Assembly: GCF_017875765.1 (NCBI RefSeq)
Contig: NZ_JAGGNA010000001.1
Span: forward strand, 2,135,001-2,199,000
Direction: 5' to 3'
DNA: 64,000 nt
DNA from: Flavobacterium sp. CG_23.5
GTDB lineage: Bacteria; Bacteroidota; Bacteroidia; Flavobacteriales; Flavobacteriaceae
The notes below the pieces were generated by a model, which was not told the origin of the DNA, searched no databases, and saw nothing but the letters and a program-made list of their open reading frames with translations. Every line of letters starts with the position of its first letter. Position 1 is the stretch's first letter. Position numbers and translations under genes: made by a program. Positions 1 to 9,962 of this stretch are shown piece by piece.

Positions 1-1050
1 AAAGTAAAATTAAAAGAATTGCATGACACTGTGCTTTCCTTTCAGCTAAGTAATGATTTTCACGTAATGAGAATTATGAAAAACTATTTGCCAGGAGACA
101 CCGATTCTAAGGAATTTGCTGTGTTACTGGAATGGAACAATATTTATTATGATGAAAGTCCCCAACTAATAAATACTCAAAAAAGCATCATCAGACTTGG
201 ATTAATTCAATGGCAAATGCGTCCGTTAATAAATCTTGAAGCCTTATTTGAACAGGCTGAATTTTTTATTGATGCCATATCAGGTTACAAAAGTGATTTT
301 GCCCTTTTTCCTGAGTTGTTTATTGCTCCTTTAATGGCAGATTACAATCATCTATCCGAGCCTGACGCCATTCGAGAACTAGCCAAATATGCAGACCCCA
401 TTCGCAAAAAATTTCAGGAACTTGCCATTTCTTATAACATAAATATCATTTCAGGAAGCATGCCTTATTTAGAAAATGGCACTTTGTATAATGTGGGATT
501 TCTTTGTAAAAGAGATGGAACCTCTGAAATGTATTATAAGATTCATATCACTCCAAATGAAGTGCTGCATTGGGGAATGAAGGGTGGTTCACAATTTAAA
601 ACTTTTGACACAGATTGTGGGAAAATAGGCATTATGATTTGCTATGATGTTGAATTTCCGGAAATGTCGAGATTATTGGCCGATGAAGAAATGAATATTT
701 TATTTGTCCCATTTTTAACCGATACGCAAAGTGGCTATACACGAGTAAAACACTGTGCACAAGCACGAGCGATAGAAAACGAATGTTATGTCGCGATTGC
801 CGGATGTGTTGGGAATCTCCCAAAAGTAAACAACATGGATATTCAATATGCTCAAACCGCTGTTTTTACACCTTCGGATTTTGCATTTCCCAGCACCGGA
901 ATAAAAGCAGAAACGACTCCAAATACTGAAATGACTTTAATTGTAGATGTCGATTTAAATTTGCTCAAAGAGCTACATGAACACGGAAGCGCCAGAATCC
1001 TAAAAGACCGTCGAACTGATTTATATGAAATTAGAAAAATCAATCCATGA
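1..1050 (+). CDS. Carbon-nitrogen hydrolase (nitrilase superfamily), 5' truncated, probably the C-terminal part of a GNAT-hydrolase fusion
   Basis: The reading frame is open to the first base, so the gene starts before the window. The visible part is a nitrilase-fold amidohydrolase with the Glu-Lys-Cys triad: Glu in FPELF (codon 313-315), Lys in YYKIH (538-540) and Cys in MICYDVEFPE (640-642). About 55 residues precede the hydrolase domain; their wording (VLSFQLSNDF, ATG-less start) resembles the end of the GNAT acetyltransferase domain in bifunctional GNAT/hydrolase proteins of Bacteroidota, so a roughly 500-residue fusion is inferred. A TTG at 19 could be read as a start but would leave a purposeless N-terminal tail. 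Substrate unknown, probably a cytosolic amide or nitrile. The stop overlaps the next gene by four bases (ATGA), implying translational coupling. Confidence 0.85.
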   Translation, partial: KVKLKELHDTVLSFQLSNDFHVMRIMKNYLPGDTDSKEFAVLLEWNNIYYDESPQLINTQKSIIRLGLIQWQMRPLINLEALFEQAEFFIDAISGYKSDFALFPELFIAPLMADYNHLSEPDAIRELAKYADPIRKKFQELAISYNINIISGSMPYLENGTLYNVGFLCKRDGTSEMYYKIHITPNEVLHWGMKGGSQFKTFDTDCGKIGIMICYDVEFPEMSRLLADEEMNILFVPFLTDTQSGYTRVKHCAQARAIENECYVAIAGCVGNLPKVNNMDIQYAQTAVFTPSDFAFPSTGIKAETTPNTEMTLIVDVDLNLLKELHEHGSARILKDRRTDLYEIRKINP

Positions 1051-1397
1051 ATAAAACCTGCTTAGAATGTGGAGAAAAGATTGTAGGACGAGAAGACAAA
1101 AAGTTTTGTAGTGACGGTTGCCGTAATGCCTACAACAATAAAATAAATAAAGACAGCACTAATTTTATGCGCAACATCAACAATAAGTTGCGCAAAAATT
1201 ACCGCATTCTATCTGAACTCAATATTGAAGGAAAATCAAAAACCACCCGTGCAAAACTTTTAAGTAAAGGTTTTGACTTCGAATTTTTTACCAATATTCT
1301 ACAGACCAAAACAGGAAATACCTACTATTTCCTGTATGACCAAGGCTATATGGTTTTGGACAATGATTTTTATGTGCTTGTAAAAAAAGACATCTGA
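1047..1397 (+). CDS. Small zinc-ribbon protein of unknown function
   Basis: This 116-residue protein begins with a four-cysteine zinc ribbon (Cys5, Cys8, Cys21, Cys25; spacing CxxC-x12-CxxxC, ending CSDGCRNAYNNK), like the treble-clef ends of DUF2116-type proteins. A basic stretch (residues 27-65) and a mixed alpha/beta C-terminal half with no motif I recognise follow. The start ATG overlaps the upstream hydrolase stop, so the two genes are probably co-transcribed and translationally coupled. A nucleic-acid or protein-binding role would fit a zinc ribbon plus basic region, but this is inference. No signal peptide or membrane segment is visible, so it should be cytosolic. Confidence 0.75.
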   Translation: MNKTCLECGEKIVGREDKKFCSDGCRNAYNNKINKDSTNFMRNINNKLRKNYRILSELNIEGKSKTTRAKLLSKGFDFEFFTNILQTKTGNTYYFLYDQGYMVLDNDFYVLVKKDI

Positions 1398-1431
1398 TAC
1401 CAGGACCCAACCTACCAACCAACTAACCAAA

Positions 1432-3831
1432 ATGAAAAAAGATTATTCCTCTATTTTATCCGCATTGTTTGTCCTCGGAGTTCTTGGATTAATTTATGCT
1501 ACAATGATGCCGCAATGGCCTTCTGATGACGCGCAATCTCTTTCGGAATTTTCAACCCAAAGAGCTTTGACTCAGGTGGCAACAATTGCAAAACAACCTC
1601 ATTATGTGGGTTCCCAGAATCACGAATTTGTTGCCAATTATCTCCAAAAAGAGCTTAACAAATTAGGACTGGAAAGTTCCGTACAAGAAGGATATACGTT
1701 GAGTGATTGGGGTAATCTGGTAAAATCTAAAAATATCTTGGCTCGAATAAAAGGCACAAGAAATTCCAAAGCCTTGTTATTGCTTTCTCATTACGACAGC
1801 GCACCACACTCCTTTTCTCACGGTGCCAGTGATGACGCATCGGGAGTAGCGACGATTTTGGAAAGTGTACGGGCATTTTTGAACACTAAAAAACAACACA
1901 AAAACGATATTATTATTCTGTTTTCGGATGCTGAAGAATTAGGTTTAAATGGTGCCGCATTATTTGTAACACAACATCCGTGGGCAAAAGAAGTGGGTTT
2001 GGTATTGAATTTTGAAGCACGCGGTTCTTCCGGTCCAAGTTACATGTTGATGGAAACCAATAAAGGAAACGCGGGATTGGTAAAAGAATTTGCTTCCGCA
2101 GGCGCCACTTATCCAGTTTCCAATTCGTTGATGTACAGCATTTATAAAATGTTACCCAATGATACAGATTTGACGGTTTTTAGAGAACAAGCCAATATTC
2201 AGGGTTATAATTTTGCGTTTATAGATGACCATTTTAATTATCACACCGCGCAAGATGACATCAATCATTTGAACAAAAACACCTTAACACATCAGGGAAC
2301 GTATTTGATGCCGTTGTTGAATTATTTTTCTAATGCTGATTTGAATACCACGAAAGCCACGGAGGATTATGTCTATTTTACGATTCCCAACACTTTTATA
2401 AGTTACCCTTTTAACTGGGTTTTACCTATGGCGGTAATTGCTTTTGTCTTCTTTATACTCCTGATTTTCGTAGGCATTGCAAAACGTATTTTATCTTTCC
2501 GTGAAATTATCAAAGGATTTGTTCCGTTTTTGGGTTCCATACTCGTTACCGGATTAATCACTTTTTTAGGATGGAAAGCTTTGTTGAAATTATATCTGCA
2601 GTACAATGATTTACTTAACGGATTTACCTATAACGGTCATGCCTATATTAGCGCTTTTGTTCTCTTGGCGATAGCGATTAGTTTTGCATTTTACCAACGT
2701 TTTTCTGCCAATAAGATAACCATGAATCATTATGTGGCACCATTATTTATTTGGATCATCATTAATGGATTTCTTGCTTTTAGTTTACAAGGAGCAGGAT
2801 TTTTGATTATTCCTGTTTACTTTGGTCTATTTTCTTTTGGTTTATTTATTATCACGCAGAAATCCAGTAAAGTACTAAATCTGATTTTCAGCATTCCTGC
2901 ATTATTAATTATAGCACCATTTATTCAAATGTTTCCGATAGGATTGGGACTAAAAGTGCTGTTTGGAAGTGCCATTCTTACCGTTTTAGCATTCGGATTA
3001 CTATTGCCGTTGTTTGGGGCTTTCGCCAAAAAGGGAATCTGGTCCTTAGTGTTTTTTGTACTCGCCATCGGCTTTTGTGTGAAAGCACATTCTGAATCCG
3101 GGTACGAAAAAGGAAAGGCCAAATCAAACAGTTTGTTGTATATCTATAATGCCGACACCAATAAAGCCAGTTGGGCAACGTATGACACCAATCTTGATTC
3201 ATGGGTGAAAGGCTATTTGGGTGAAAACCCAAAAGATGCAACCGCTTTAAATGAAACGCCTTTATACAGTAAATATAATTCTAGATTTACCTATGCACAA
3301 GAAGCTCCAAAAAAAGAGCTCCAAAAACCAACAATCGAATTTCTTGAAGATAGAATTGTTGGCAATCAAAGGTATTTGAAACTACGAATTTCACCCAATC
3401 GCAAAGTAAATCGCTATGATATTTTTGCCAATGAAAAAATGATAATTCATAACTTCAAAGCAAATGGAACTAGCACTTTAGGTCAAAAAGGTTCCAAATA
3501 TCAACGAAACGGAAAGAAAATTTTGAGTTATTATGTGGTGGATAATTTACCTTTGGAAATGCAATTCAGTACTGATGCAACTTCAATTTTAGATATGGAA
3601 ATGATGGAAAGTTCATTCGATTTAATGACCAATCCCTTATTTACCATGACAAAAAGAGAAGATTGGATGATGCCAACACCTTTTGTTTTGAATGATGCGG
3701 TGGTAATTAAGGAAAAGATAAATCCTAGCCCTCTGCCAGTTTTAGTTGACACGGATTTAAAAACCAAGGAAGCAAAACCTTTTATAAAAGAAAGTTTAAT
3801 AATTGAGAATGATACTATAAAAGTCAAGTAA
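1432..3831 (+). CDS. M28 family zinc aminopeptidase with multi-pass membrane C-terminal half
   Basis: The 799-residue protein has one N-terminal membrane segment (about 7-25). An M28 peptidase domain (about 45-310) follows with the expected zinc ligands: His120 (LLLSHYDSA), Asp135 (GASDDASG), the Glu pair near 168 (FSDAEELG), and a late His in FNYHTAQDD. Roughly residues 320-560 form about eight or nine hydrophobic segments, and a soluble tail of about 240 residues ends the protein. This order (signal anchor, M28, polytopic membrane region, soluble tail) is like the ERMP1/Fxna-type M28 proteins. It probably trims peptides at the outer face of the inner membrane. It follows the zinc-ribbon gene by 34 bases and may share its transcript. 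Confidence 0.88.
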   Translation: MKKDYSSILSALFVLGVLGLIYATMMPQWPSDDAQSLSEFSTQRALTQVATIAKQPHYVGSQNHEFVANYLQKELNKLGLESSVQEGYTLSDWGNLVKSKNILARIKGTRNSKALLLLSHYDSAPHSFSHGASDDASGVATILESVRAFLNTKKQHKNDIIILFSDAEELGLNGAALFVTQHPWAKEVGLVLNFEARGSSGPSYMLMETNKGNAGLVKEFASAGATYPVSNSLMYSIYKMLPNDTDLTVFREQANIQGYNFAFIDDHFNYHTAQDDINHLNKNTLTHQGTYLMPLLNYFSNADLNTTKATEDYVYFTIPNTFISYPFNWVLPMAVIAFVFFILLIFVGIAKRILSFREIIKGFVPFLGSILVTGLITFLGWKALLKLYLQYNDLLNGFTYNGHAYISAFVLLAIAISFAFYQRFSANKITMNHYVAPLFIWIIINGFLAFSLQGAGFLIIPVYFGLFSFGLFIITQKSSKVLNLIFSIPALLIIAPFIQMFPIGLGLKVLFGSAILTVLAFGLLLPLFGAFAKKGIWSLVFFVLAIGFCVKAHSESGYEKGKAKSNSLLYIYNADTNKASWATYDTNLDSWVKGYLGENPKDATALNETPLYSKYNSRFTYAQEAPKKELQKPTIEFLEDRIVGNQRYLKLRISPNRKVNRYDIFANEKMIIHNFKANGTSTLGQKGSKYQRNGKKILSYYVVDNLPLEMQFSTDATSILDMEMMESSFDLMTNPLFTMTKREDWMMPTPFVLNDAVVIKEKINPSPLPVLVDTDLKTKEAKPFIKESLIIENDTIKVK

Positions 3832-3862
3832 TTTTAATGAAACTTGAACACTTAAAAATATG

Positions 3863-3881
3863 TCATCACAAATTGTGATGA
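3863..3881. repeat. Perfect 19-base palindrome between two genes
   Basis: TCATCACAA-A-TTGTGATGA sits between the M28 peptidase stop and the SDR start. It could be a weak terminator (only four T follow) or a dimeric-repressor operator for the downstream genes. Its position 31 bases before the SDR ATG suits either. Confidence 0.4.
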
Positions 3882-3911
3882 TTTTGAAACAAATTGGTTA
3901 CAATAAATAAA

Positions 3912-4715
3912 ATGACAAAAATCAGTATTCTTGGTTGCGGTTGGTTGGGTTTGCCTTTGGCGAAAGCTCTGTTAGAAAAAGGATTTTCATTACATGGATC
4001 GACGACTTCTTCAGAGAAACTTTCGATATTAGAAAACGCAGGAATTAGTCCTTTTTTAATTTCGTTTCATAGCAAAAGTGTTTCAGGTTCCATTGAATCT
4101 TTTTTGCTTGGAAGCGACACTTTACTAATCGATATTCCACCAAAATTACGAGGAATCAATAGCGAAAGTTTTGTCGAGAAAATAGCAACATTGGTTCCCT
4201 TCATAGAAAAATCGGCTGTGAAAAACGTCCTTTTTATCAGTTCCACTTCTGTTTATGGAGAAGAAAATGATATTGTAACCGAAGAAACACCATTAAATCC
4301 AGATACGGAAAGCGGCAAACAGTTAGTTGAAGCAGAACAAATTTTGCAAAGCAACACTAATTTTAAAACTACTGTAATTCGTTTTGGTGGATTAATTGGC
4401 GAAGACCGACATCCTGTTAAATTTTTAGCGGGACGAGAAAATCTGGATAATCCAGAAGCTCCTATCAATTTGATTCATCAGGAAGATTGCATTGGCATAA
4501 TTCTAAAAATTATTGAAACCGATTGTTGGAATGAAACGTTCAATGCAGTCGCCCCTTTTCATCCTTCCCGCGCCACTTATTATACTCAAAAAGCTGCCGA
4601 TTTGAATTTGCCGTTGCCAAAATTTAATGATGAAAATGCTTCCATCGGAAAAACCATTTTGAGTGATAAAGTTGCAACCATTTTAAAATATACTTTTACT
4701 AAACCCAGTCTATAA
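3912..4715 (+). CDS. NAD(P)-binding SDR-type epimerase/dehydratase-like protein
   Basis: I take the ATG at 3912 rather than the upstream TTG at 3894, because the Rossmann motif starts at once (MTKISILGCGWLGLPLA: GxGxxG). At 267 residues it matches atypical extended SDRs of the YeeZ kind. An FISSTSVYG stretch carries the Ser and Tyr of the SDR site, but the usual YxxxK is not plain, as is common in this atypical group. It is cytosolic. The substrate is unknown; a nucleoside-sugar or a small-molecule oxidoreduction is possible. The EamA transporter starts one base after the stop, so the two genes form an operon. Confidence 0.8.
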   Translation: MTKISILGCGWLGLPLAKALLEKGFSLHGSTTSSEKLSILENAGISPFLISFHSKSVSGSIESFLLGSDTLLIDIPPKLRGINSESFVEKIATLVPFIEKSAVKNVLFISSTSVYGEENDIVTEETPLNPDTESGKQLVEAEQILQSNTNFKTTVIRFGGLIGEDRHPVKFLAGRENLDNPEAPINLIHQEDCIGIILKIIETDCWNETFNAVAPFHPSRATYYTQKAADLNLPLPKFNDENASIGKTILSDKVATILKYTFTKPSL

Positions 4716-4716
4716 A

Positions 4717-5658
4717 GTGAGAACCAAACTTAAAAATGCCGTTTCATCTAAGATAAATTTAATTGGATTACCCATTTTAGCATTATGCTGGGTGAGTTTT
4801 TTTTGGGGTACCACTTGGATTGCTTCAAAAGAAGGAGTAAAACACATGCCACCATTGCAACTTGCCGCCATTAGACAATTCATTGGAGGGGCACTTTATA
4901 TTTGTTTTTTCTTGTTTAAAAAAACACCTTGGCCGAAAGGAAAACAATGGAAAACCATCCTCATTCTAAGCGTTCTTAATTTCGTTTTAAGCAATGGATT
5001 AAGCACATGGGGCGTGAAATACATCAGCAGTGGATTAGGCGCCATAATTGGAGCTATTGTACCATTATGGATTGTTATAATCAGTATTTTTAGAGGAGAA
5101 CGACTTGCGCGATTAGCCATAATTGGTTTAATTGTAAGTTTTGGCGGTGTTTGTGTCGTGTTTTATGATCATTTAAATGATTTCTTAAAACCGGATTTTA
5201 GATTTGGAATTTTTATTTCGATAATTTCAACGTTGACTTGGGCGTTTGGATCGTTGTATACCAAGAAAAAAGCGGCAAGTTTCAATCCATATTTTAGTTT
5301 AGGATTACAAATGTTCCTTTCCAGCATTTTACTTTTCGCCTTCACCGGAGCTACCGGAACTTCCGTACCATTGAGTTCAATTCCAGCTATTTCCTGGTGG
5401 GCAATCTCTTATTTAGTTGTTTTCGGCTCTGTTCTTACCTTTATCGCTTTTATTTATGCGCTGCAACATCTACCGGCACAAATAAGCAGTATTTATGCCT
5501 ACATAAATCCAATAATAGCCGTAATTTTAGGTGCTCTAATTTTCAGCGAATCGCTCAATGCCGCTATAGCTATTGGTGGCGGAGTTATTTTAAGCGGACT
5601 TTATATGGTCAATTACTCGTTGAGAAAAGGGCGAAAAAATAGTGTCGTAACCAAATAA
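4717..5658 (+). CDS. EamA/DMT family transporter
   Basis: The 313-residue protein has about ten hydrophobic segments in two EamA repeats (about 18-150 and 165-300), the drug/metabolite transporter layout. Typical signatures are SFFWGTTWIASK in helix 1 and PIIAVILGALIFSE in helix 9. The start is a GTG, one base after the SDR stop; no better ATG exists before helix 1, so the GTG is accepted. Cargo cannot be read from sequence; family members export amino acids, nucleosides or metabolites. It lies in the inner membrane. Confidence 0.87.
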   Translation: MRTKLKNAVSSKINLIGLPILALCWVSFFWGTTWIASKEGVKHMPPLQLAAIRQFIGGALYICFFLFKKTPWPKGKQWKTILILSVLNFVLSNGLSTWGVKYISSGLGAIIGAIVPLWIVIISIFRGERLARLAIIGLIVSFGGVCVVFYDHLNDFLKPDFRFGIFISIISTLTWAFGSLYTKKKAASFNPYFSLGLQMFLSSILLFAFTGATGTSVPLSSIPAISWWAISYLVVFGSVLTFIAFIYALQHLPAQISSIYAYINPIIAVILGALIFSESLNAAIAIGGGVILSGLYMVNYSLRKGRKNSVVTK

Positions 5659-5669
5659 AACCAAAAAAT

Positions 5670-7619
5670 ATGAAATTAAAAAACTTTCTTTTGACTGCCG
5701 CGTCTTTCCTTACTTTGTTTGTTGTTCATGGACAACAAAAGAAAAGTACAGTAATTCCAAATGAAAATTTAATCACGGAGAATATTGCTGAAATCCCAAG
5801 AGAACTCGCCAATGAGGTAAAGAAATATTCGGAATCCAGAAGTGCTTCTTTGGCTGAAATTCATCCAATTAAAAATGATATTATCATCAATACACGGTTT
5901 GGTTCAACATCGCAATTACACCATGTATCACAGTCCATGGGAGCTCGAACACAAGTGACTTTTTTTGACGAACCGGTAAGCGCAGCCTCTTATGAACCGG
6001 TAAAAGGAGAATATCTAATTTATTCTAAAGACATTGGAGGAAATGAATTTGGTCAATTGTTCAAACTTGATTTAAAAACCCTGCAATCTAGGCTATTAAC
6101 GGATGGAGGAAAATCACAAAACGGCGGTATTATTTGGCGAAAAGATGGCAAAGCATTCTATTATTCGTCAACCAAACGAAACGGCGGAGACCGCGACATT
6201 TACTATATGGATCCAAACAATCCTAAGTCAGACAAGTTAATTCTCCAAGTAAAAGGCGGCGGATGGGGAATTCAAGACATTTCAGCCGACAATAAAAAAT
6301 TATTACTGGGAGAATATGTTTCCATAAACGAATCGTATATCTGGGTGCTAGATATTGAAACCGGTAAATTAACCGAAGTCACTGATAGAAATACCAAAGG
6401 AATTTCACAATCTGGAGCAAGTTTTTCTAACATCGCTGATGAAATTTGGTTTGTAACCGATAAGGATAACGAATTTGAGCGATTGGCAACGATGAACCTA
6501 GGCACTAAAAAAGAAACTTACTACACTACAAATATTCCATGGAATATTGAGAATTACAGTTTGTCTGAAGATAAAAAATCTATTGTTTTTATTAGCAATG
6601 AAGCGGGATTGAATAAAATGTATTTAATGAATGCTGTCAATAAATCATACAAAGAAGTAAAAAACCTTCCAGTAGGGTTAATTAGCGATGCCCGCTTTAC
6701 AAAGGATAAAGAAAGTGTCTTCTTCAATCAATCTACCGCACAAACAGCCTCCGATGTTTATCAATTGAATTTAAAAACAGGTAAAATAGAACGTTGGACC
6801 GAGAGCGAATTGGGAGAAATGCAACAATCGGACATGTCCATTCCCAAATTCATCGATTGGAAAAGTTTTGACGATTTAAAAATCTCCGGATTTTATTATC
6901 CTGCTTCTCCAAAATTTAAAGGAAAAAGACCCGTTATCATTATGATTCACGGTGGTCCTGAAGCACAATCTTTGGCTTCATTTTTAGGTTCTAATAATTT
7001 TTACACCAGTGAAATGGGGGTTTCGCTTATTTTACCAAATGTAAGAGGTTCTTCTGGTTTTGGAAAAACCTTCTTAGCTAAAGATGATGGCATTTTAAGA
7101 GAAAATTCTGTAAAAGATATTGGTGCTTTATTAGATTGGATTGCACGACAACCAGAATTGGATAAAGACAGAGTTATGATTATGGGCGGAAGTTATGGTG
7201 GTTATATGACTTTGGCGACAGCCTTTCATTATGCAGACAAAATAAAATGTTCTGTCGATATTGTAGGAATTTCAAATTTTAATACCTTTTTGAAAAACAC
7301 TGAGGAATACAGACGTGATTTGAGAAGGGCGGAATATGGTGATGAAAGAGACGAGAAAATGGCCGCTTTTTTTGAGAAAATGGCTCCTCTAAATAATACC
7401 GATAAAATAAAAAAACCACTTTTCATAATCCAAGGAACTAATGACCCACGAGTTCCTGTGACAGAAGCTATGCAGATGCGTGATAAACTAAAAACACAAG
7501 GAAATACGGTTTGGTATCTGGAAGCAAAAGATGAAGGTCACGGATTTAAAAAGAAACCCAATATCGATTTTCAACGTTTGGCGGTAATCCGATTTATGCA
7601 GGAATATTTAATAAAGTAA
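5670..7619 (+). CDS. S9 family prolyl oligopeptidase / acylaminoacyl-peptidase
   Basis: The 649-residue precursor has a signal peptide (about 1-21, ending VVHGQQ). A WD40-like beta-propeller covers about 60-390 and an alpha/beta hydrolase domain about 400-649. The catalytic triad is visible: Ser508 in GGSYGGYMT, Asp592 in GTNDPRVP and His624 in DEGHGFKKK. It is therefore an exported, probably periplasmic peptidase that trims peptides or acyl-peptides. It starts 11 bases after the EamA stop and is probably the last gene of that transcript, since a bidirectional terminator follows. No T9SS sorting domain is present. Confidence 0.92.
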   Translation: MKLKNFLLTAASFLTLFVVHGQQKKSTVIPNENLITENIAEIPRELANEVKKYSESRSASLAEIHPIKNDIIINTRFGSTSQLHHVSQSMGARTQVTFFDEPVSAASYEPVKGEYLIYSKDIGGNEFGQLFKLDLKTLQSRLLTDGGKSQNGGIIWRKDGKAFYYSSTKRNGGDRDIYYMDPNNPKSDKLILQVKGGGWGIQDISADNKKLLLGEYVSINESYIWVLDIETGKLTEVTDRNTKGISQSGASFSNIADEIWFVTDKDNEFERLATMNLGTKKETYYTTNIPWNIENYSLSEDKKSIVFISNEAGLNKMYLMNAVNKSYKEVKNLPVGLISDARFTKDKESVFFNQSTAQTASDVYQLNLKTGKIERWTESELGEMQQSDMSIPKFIDWKSFDDLKISGFYYPASPKFKGKRPVIIMIHGGPEAQSLASFLGSNNFYTSEMGVSLILPNVRGSSGFGKTFLAKDDGILRENSVKDIGALLDWIARQPELDKDRVMIMGGSYGGYMTLATAFHYADKIKCSVDIVGISNFNTFLKNTEEYRRDLRRAEYGDERDEKMAAFFEKMAPLNNTDKIKKPLFIIQGTNDPRVPVTEAMQMRDKLKTQGNTVWYLEAKDEGHGFKKKPNIDFQRLAVIRFMQEYLIK

Positions 7620-7624
7620 AAAAC

Positions 7625-7661
7625 AAAAAAGTCACATTTGCTCAGGCAAATGGGACTTTTT
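7625..7661. terminator. Bidirectional intrinsic terminator between convergent genes
   Basis: Stem AGTCaCATTTGC / GCAAATGgGACT with a four-base loop (TCAG), A-run on the left and T-run on the right. It serves the S9 peptidase on the plus strand and the M13 peptidase on the minus strand. Confidence 0.8.
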
Positions 7662-7677
7662 GATAGTATAATAATTT

Positions 7678-9741
7678 TTACCAGATTCTTACTCGCTTTT
7701 CCGGTGCAATGTACATTCCGTCATTTACTTTAATGTTGAAAGCCTGATAGAACGTATCCACGTTTTGCAAAGGTACATAAGCACGGTACATTCCAGGCGA
7801 ATGTGGGTCCGTTTTTACTTGGTTTTTCAACGCTTCATCGCGTGTTTTTGAACGCCAAATTGTTGACCAAGAAATAAAGAAACGTTGTTCCGGTGTATAT
7901 CCATCAATTAATCCTGGATTTCCATTTTCTTTCAGGTATAATTGTAATCCATCATAAGCGGCATTCACTCCTCCTAAATCTCCAATGTTTTCTCCAAGTG
8001 TAAATTTCCCGTCCACAAATGTTCCCGGTATAGGCTGCAAGGCGCTATATTGTGCTGCAAGCGCACCGGTTAGAGCGGAAAATTGTTTTAAATCTTCTGC
8101 TGTCCACCAGTCCACTAGATTTCCGTCGGCATTGTAACGTGCTCCGGAATCATCAAAACCATGAGAAATTTCGTGACCTATCACTCCTCCTATTCCACCA
8201 TAGTTTACCGCTTCATCCGCTTGATAATTGTAAAAAGGCGGTTGTAAAATAGCTGCTGGAAATACAATTTCATTATTAGATGGGTTGTAATAGGCATTTA
8301 CAGTTTGTGGAGACATTCCCCATTTTTCTTTATCAACAGGCTTTTTTAATTCGGCGATATTTTCATTGAAACGCCATTGAGCCATATTTTTTGAGTTTTC
8401 AAAATAAGTTCCGCCTTCTTGTGGACTTTTAATCGTCAAGGCTGAATAATCTTTCCACTTGTCTGGATAACCAATTTTAATTCTTGATTTATGAAGTTTC
8501 TCAACTGCACTTTTTCTTGTTTCCGCTGACATCCATGCCAAATTATTGATTCTGTTTTCGAAAGCCAAAAATATGTTTTTAATCATTTTTTCCGCTTTGG
8601 CTTTGGCTTCAGCCGGAAATTTTTTCTCTACATATAATTTTCCTAAAGCTTCTCCAACGGCTCCGTTTATGGTTTGAAGCGCTCTTTCGTCACGGGGTCT
8701 TTGACTTATCGCACCCGTCAAGGTTCTTCCGTAAAATTCCCAATTTGCATTTTCAATATTTGTTGACAATTGACTGGAAGCTCTGTTCAATAAACTCCAA
8801 CGCATGTACGCTTTCCAATCTTCTACTTTGTTCTCTTTAAAAATAGCTTCTAAAGCAGTCATGTATTTGGGTTGCGATACAATTACGGTGTCTACTTTTG
8901 TCAATCCTATTTTTGTGAAATAATTATCCCAATTGATTGAGGGAGTCAATTTACTCAATTCCCTCAATGTCATTGGATTGTATGACTTACGGCGATCTCT
9001 TCGTTCTACTCTGTCCAATCTTGGTTTGGACATGGCAATTTCAAGAGCCAGGATTTTCTCCGCATTAAGTTTCGCAACTGCTGGTTTATCGCCTAAATAT
9101 TGCAACATTTTGGCAACGTGTAAAACATATTTTGCACGCTTCTCTTTGGAATCGGCATCCTCAGAAACATAATAATCTCTGTCTGGCAAACCTACGCCAC
9201 CCGGACCTAAATTAATCACGTTTCTACTACTGTTCTTGGCATCAGTTCCTACACCTGCACCCATAAATCCAATGCCGCCTATAGGTTCCATTTCAATAAG
9301 TAATGCTTGTAAATCTTTAGTATTTTTAACCGCGTTTATTTTTTTTAAGTATGGTTTTAAAGGCGTTATTCCTAATTTATTCCTTCCAACAGTATCAAGT
9401 ATTGACTTGTATAAATTAATGGCTTTCCCTTGATCTGTATTTGATTTATAGGCTGGATTTGTTGCAGCCTCTTTTAAAATTGCCAAGGCATCATTATCTG
9501 TTTTTTGGCGCAATTCATCAAAACTTCCCCATCTGGTTCTGTCTCCTGGAATTGCAGTATTATCTAACCACGTTCCGTTTACGTAGCGAAAAAAATCATT
9601 ACTTGGTTTAACGTTTTTATCCATGTAATTAACATTGATTCCAGGCTCTTTCACTACGGGTAAATTCTGGGCCTGACTCATTGAAAATCCCATAATTGCG
9701 GGAATCACAAAAAGCAGTCGCTTATTATTATTTTTCTTCAT
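7678..9741 (-). CDS. M13 family zinc metallopeptidase (neprilysin/PepO-like), copy 1
   Basis: This 687-residue precursor has a signal peptide (about 1-25, ending SMSQAQN). The N-terminal M13 domain (about 40-430) and the C-terminal catalytic domain (about 485-687) are both complete. Zinc ligands are His523 and His527 in HEISHGFDDSG, with the third Glu in the downstream ENIGDLGG motif. The substrate-binding NAYYNPS and a C-terminal tryptophan (VRIW) are typical of the family. It is probably periplasmic, cutting oligopeptides. It sits head-to-tail with a close paralogue of identical length (9963-12026); their catalytic domains are nearly identical, so this is a tandem duplication. Its own -7 box lies upstream, so the two copies can be transcribed separately. 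Confidence 0.94.
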   Translation of the reverse strand: MKKNNNKRLLFVIPAIMGFSMSQAQNLPVVKEPGINVNYMDKNVKPSNDFFRYVNGTWLDNTAIPGDRTRWGSFDELRQKTDNDALAILKEAATNPAYKSNTDQGKAINLYKSILDTVGRNKLGITPLKPYLKKINAVKNTKDLQALLIEMEPIGGIGFMGAGVGTDAKNSSRNVINLGPGGVGLPDRDYYVSEDADSKEKRAKYVLHVAKMLQYLGDKPAVAKLNAEKILALEIAMSKPRLDRVERRDRRKSYNPMTLRELSKLTPSINWDNYFTKIGLTKVDTVIVSQPKYMTALEAIFKENKVEDWKAYMRWSLLNRASSQLSTNIENANWEFYGRTLTGAISQRPRDERALQTINGAVGEALGKLYVEKKFPAEAKAKAEKMIKNIFLAFENRINNLAWMSAETRKSAVEKLHKSRIKIGYPDKWKDYSALTIKSPQEGGTYFENSKNMAQWRFNENIAELKKPVDKEKWGMSPQTVNAYYNPSNNEIVFPAAILQPPFYNYQADEAVNYGGIGGVIGHEISHGFDDSGARYNADGNLVDWWTAEDLKQFSALTGALAAQYSALQPIPGTFVDGKFTLGENIGDLGGVNAAYDGLQLYLKENGNPGLIDGYTPEQRFFISWSTIWRSKTRDEALKNQVKTDPHSPGMYRAYVPLQNVDTFYQAFNIKVNDGMYIAPEKRVRIW

Positions 9742-9768
9742 TATTATTAAATTGATTAGTTAGGGTCA

Positions 9769-9776
9769 CAAATCTA
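9769..9776 (-). promoter_or_regulatory. -7 promoter element for M13 peptidase copy 1
   Basis: Minus strand reads TAGATTTG, matching TAnnTTTG, 27 bases before the ATG. No clear -33 TTG lies at the right distance. Confidence 0.5.
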
Positions 9777-9901
9777 TCGATAAAAATTTTATAATTTGTT
9801 AAATCATATTAGATTTAATAGTTGTTTAAGCCTGAATAAAAACTATTTAGACCGCTTTTTAGTAATTTGGTATTCTCGTTGCTTCTAATCTATTCGTTTT
9901 A

Positions 9902-9938
9902 TTATAAAAAAAATCCCATTCGTTTAATCGAATGGGAT
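9902..9938 (-). terminator. Intrinsic terminator of M13 peptidase copy 2
   Basis: Perfect 10-bp stem ATCCCATTCG / CGAATGGGAT with a six-base loop, followed on the minus strand by a T-rich run. It lies 25 bases after the stop of the gene at 9963-12026 and separates the two paralogues. Confidence 0.85.
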
Positions 9939-9962
9939 CTAATTTTACATTTAAAATTTTGA

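Noticed and set aside
3863..3881. Rho-independent terminator
   Set aside because: The palindrome is perfect but only four T follow; kept as palindrome of unknown role instead.
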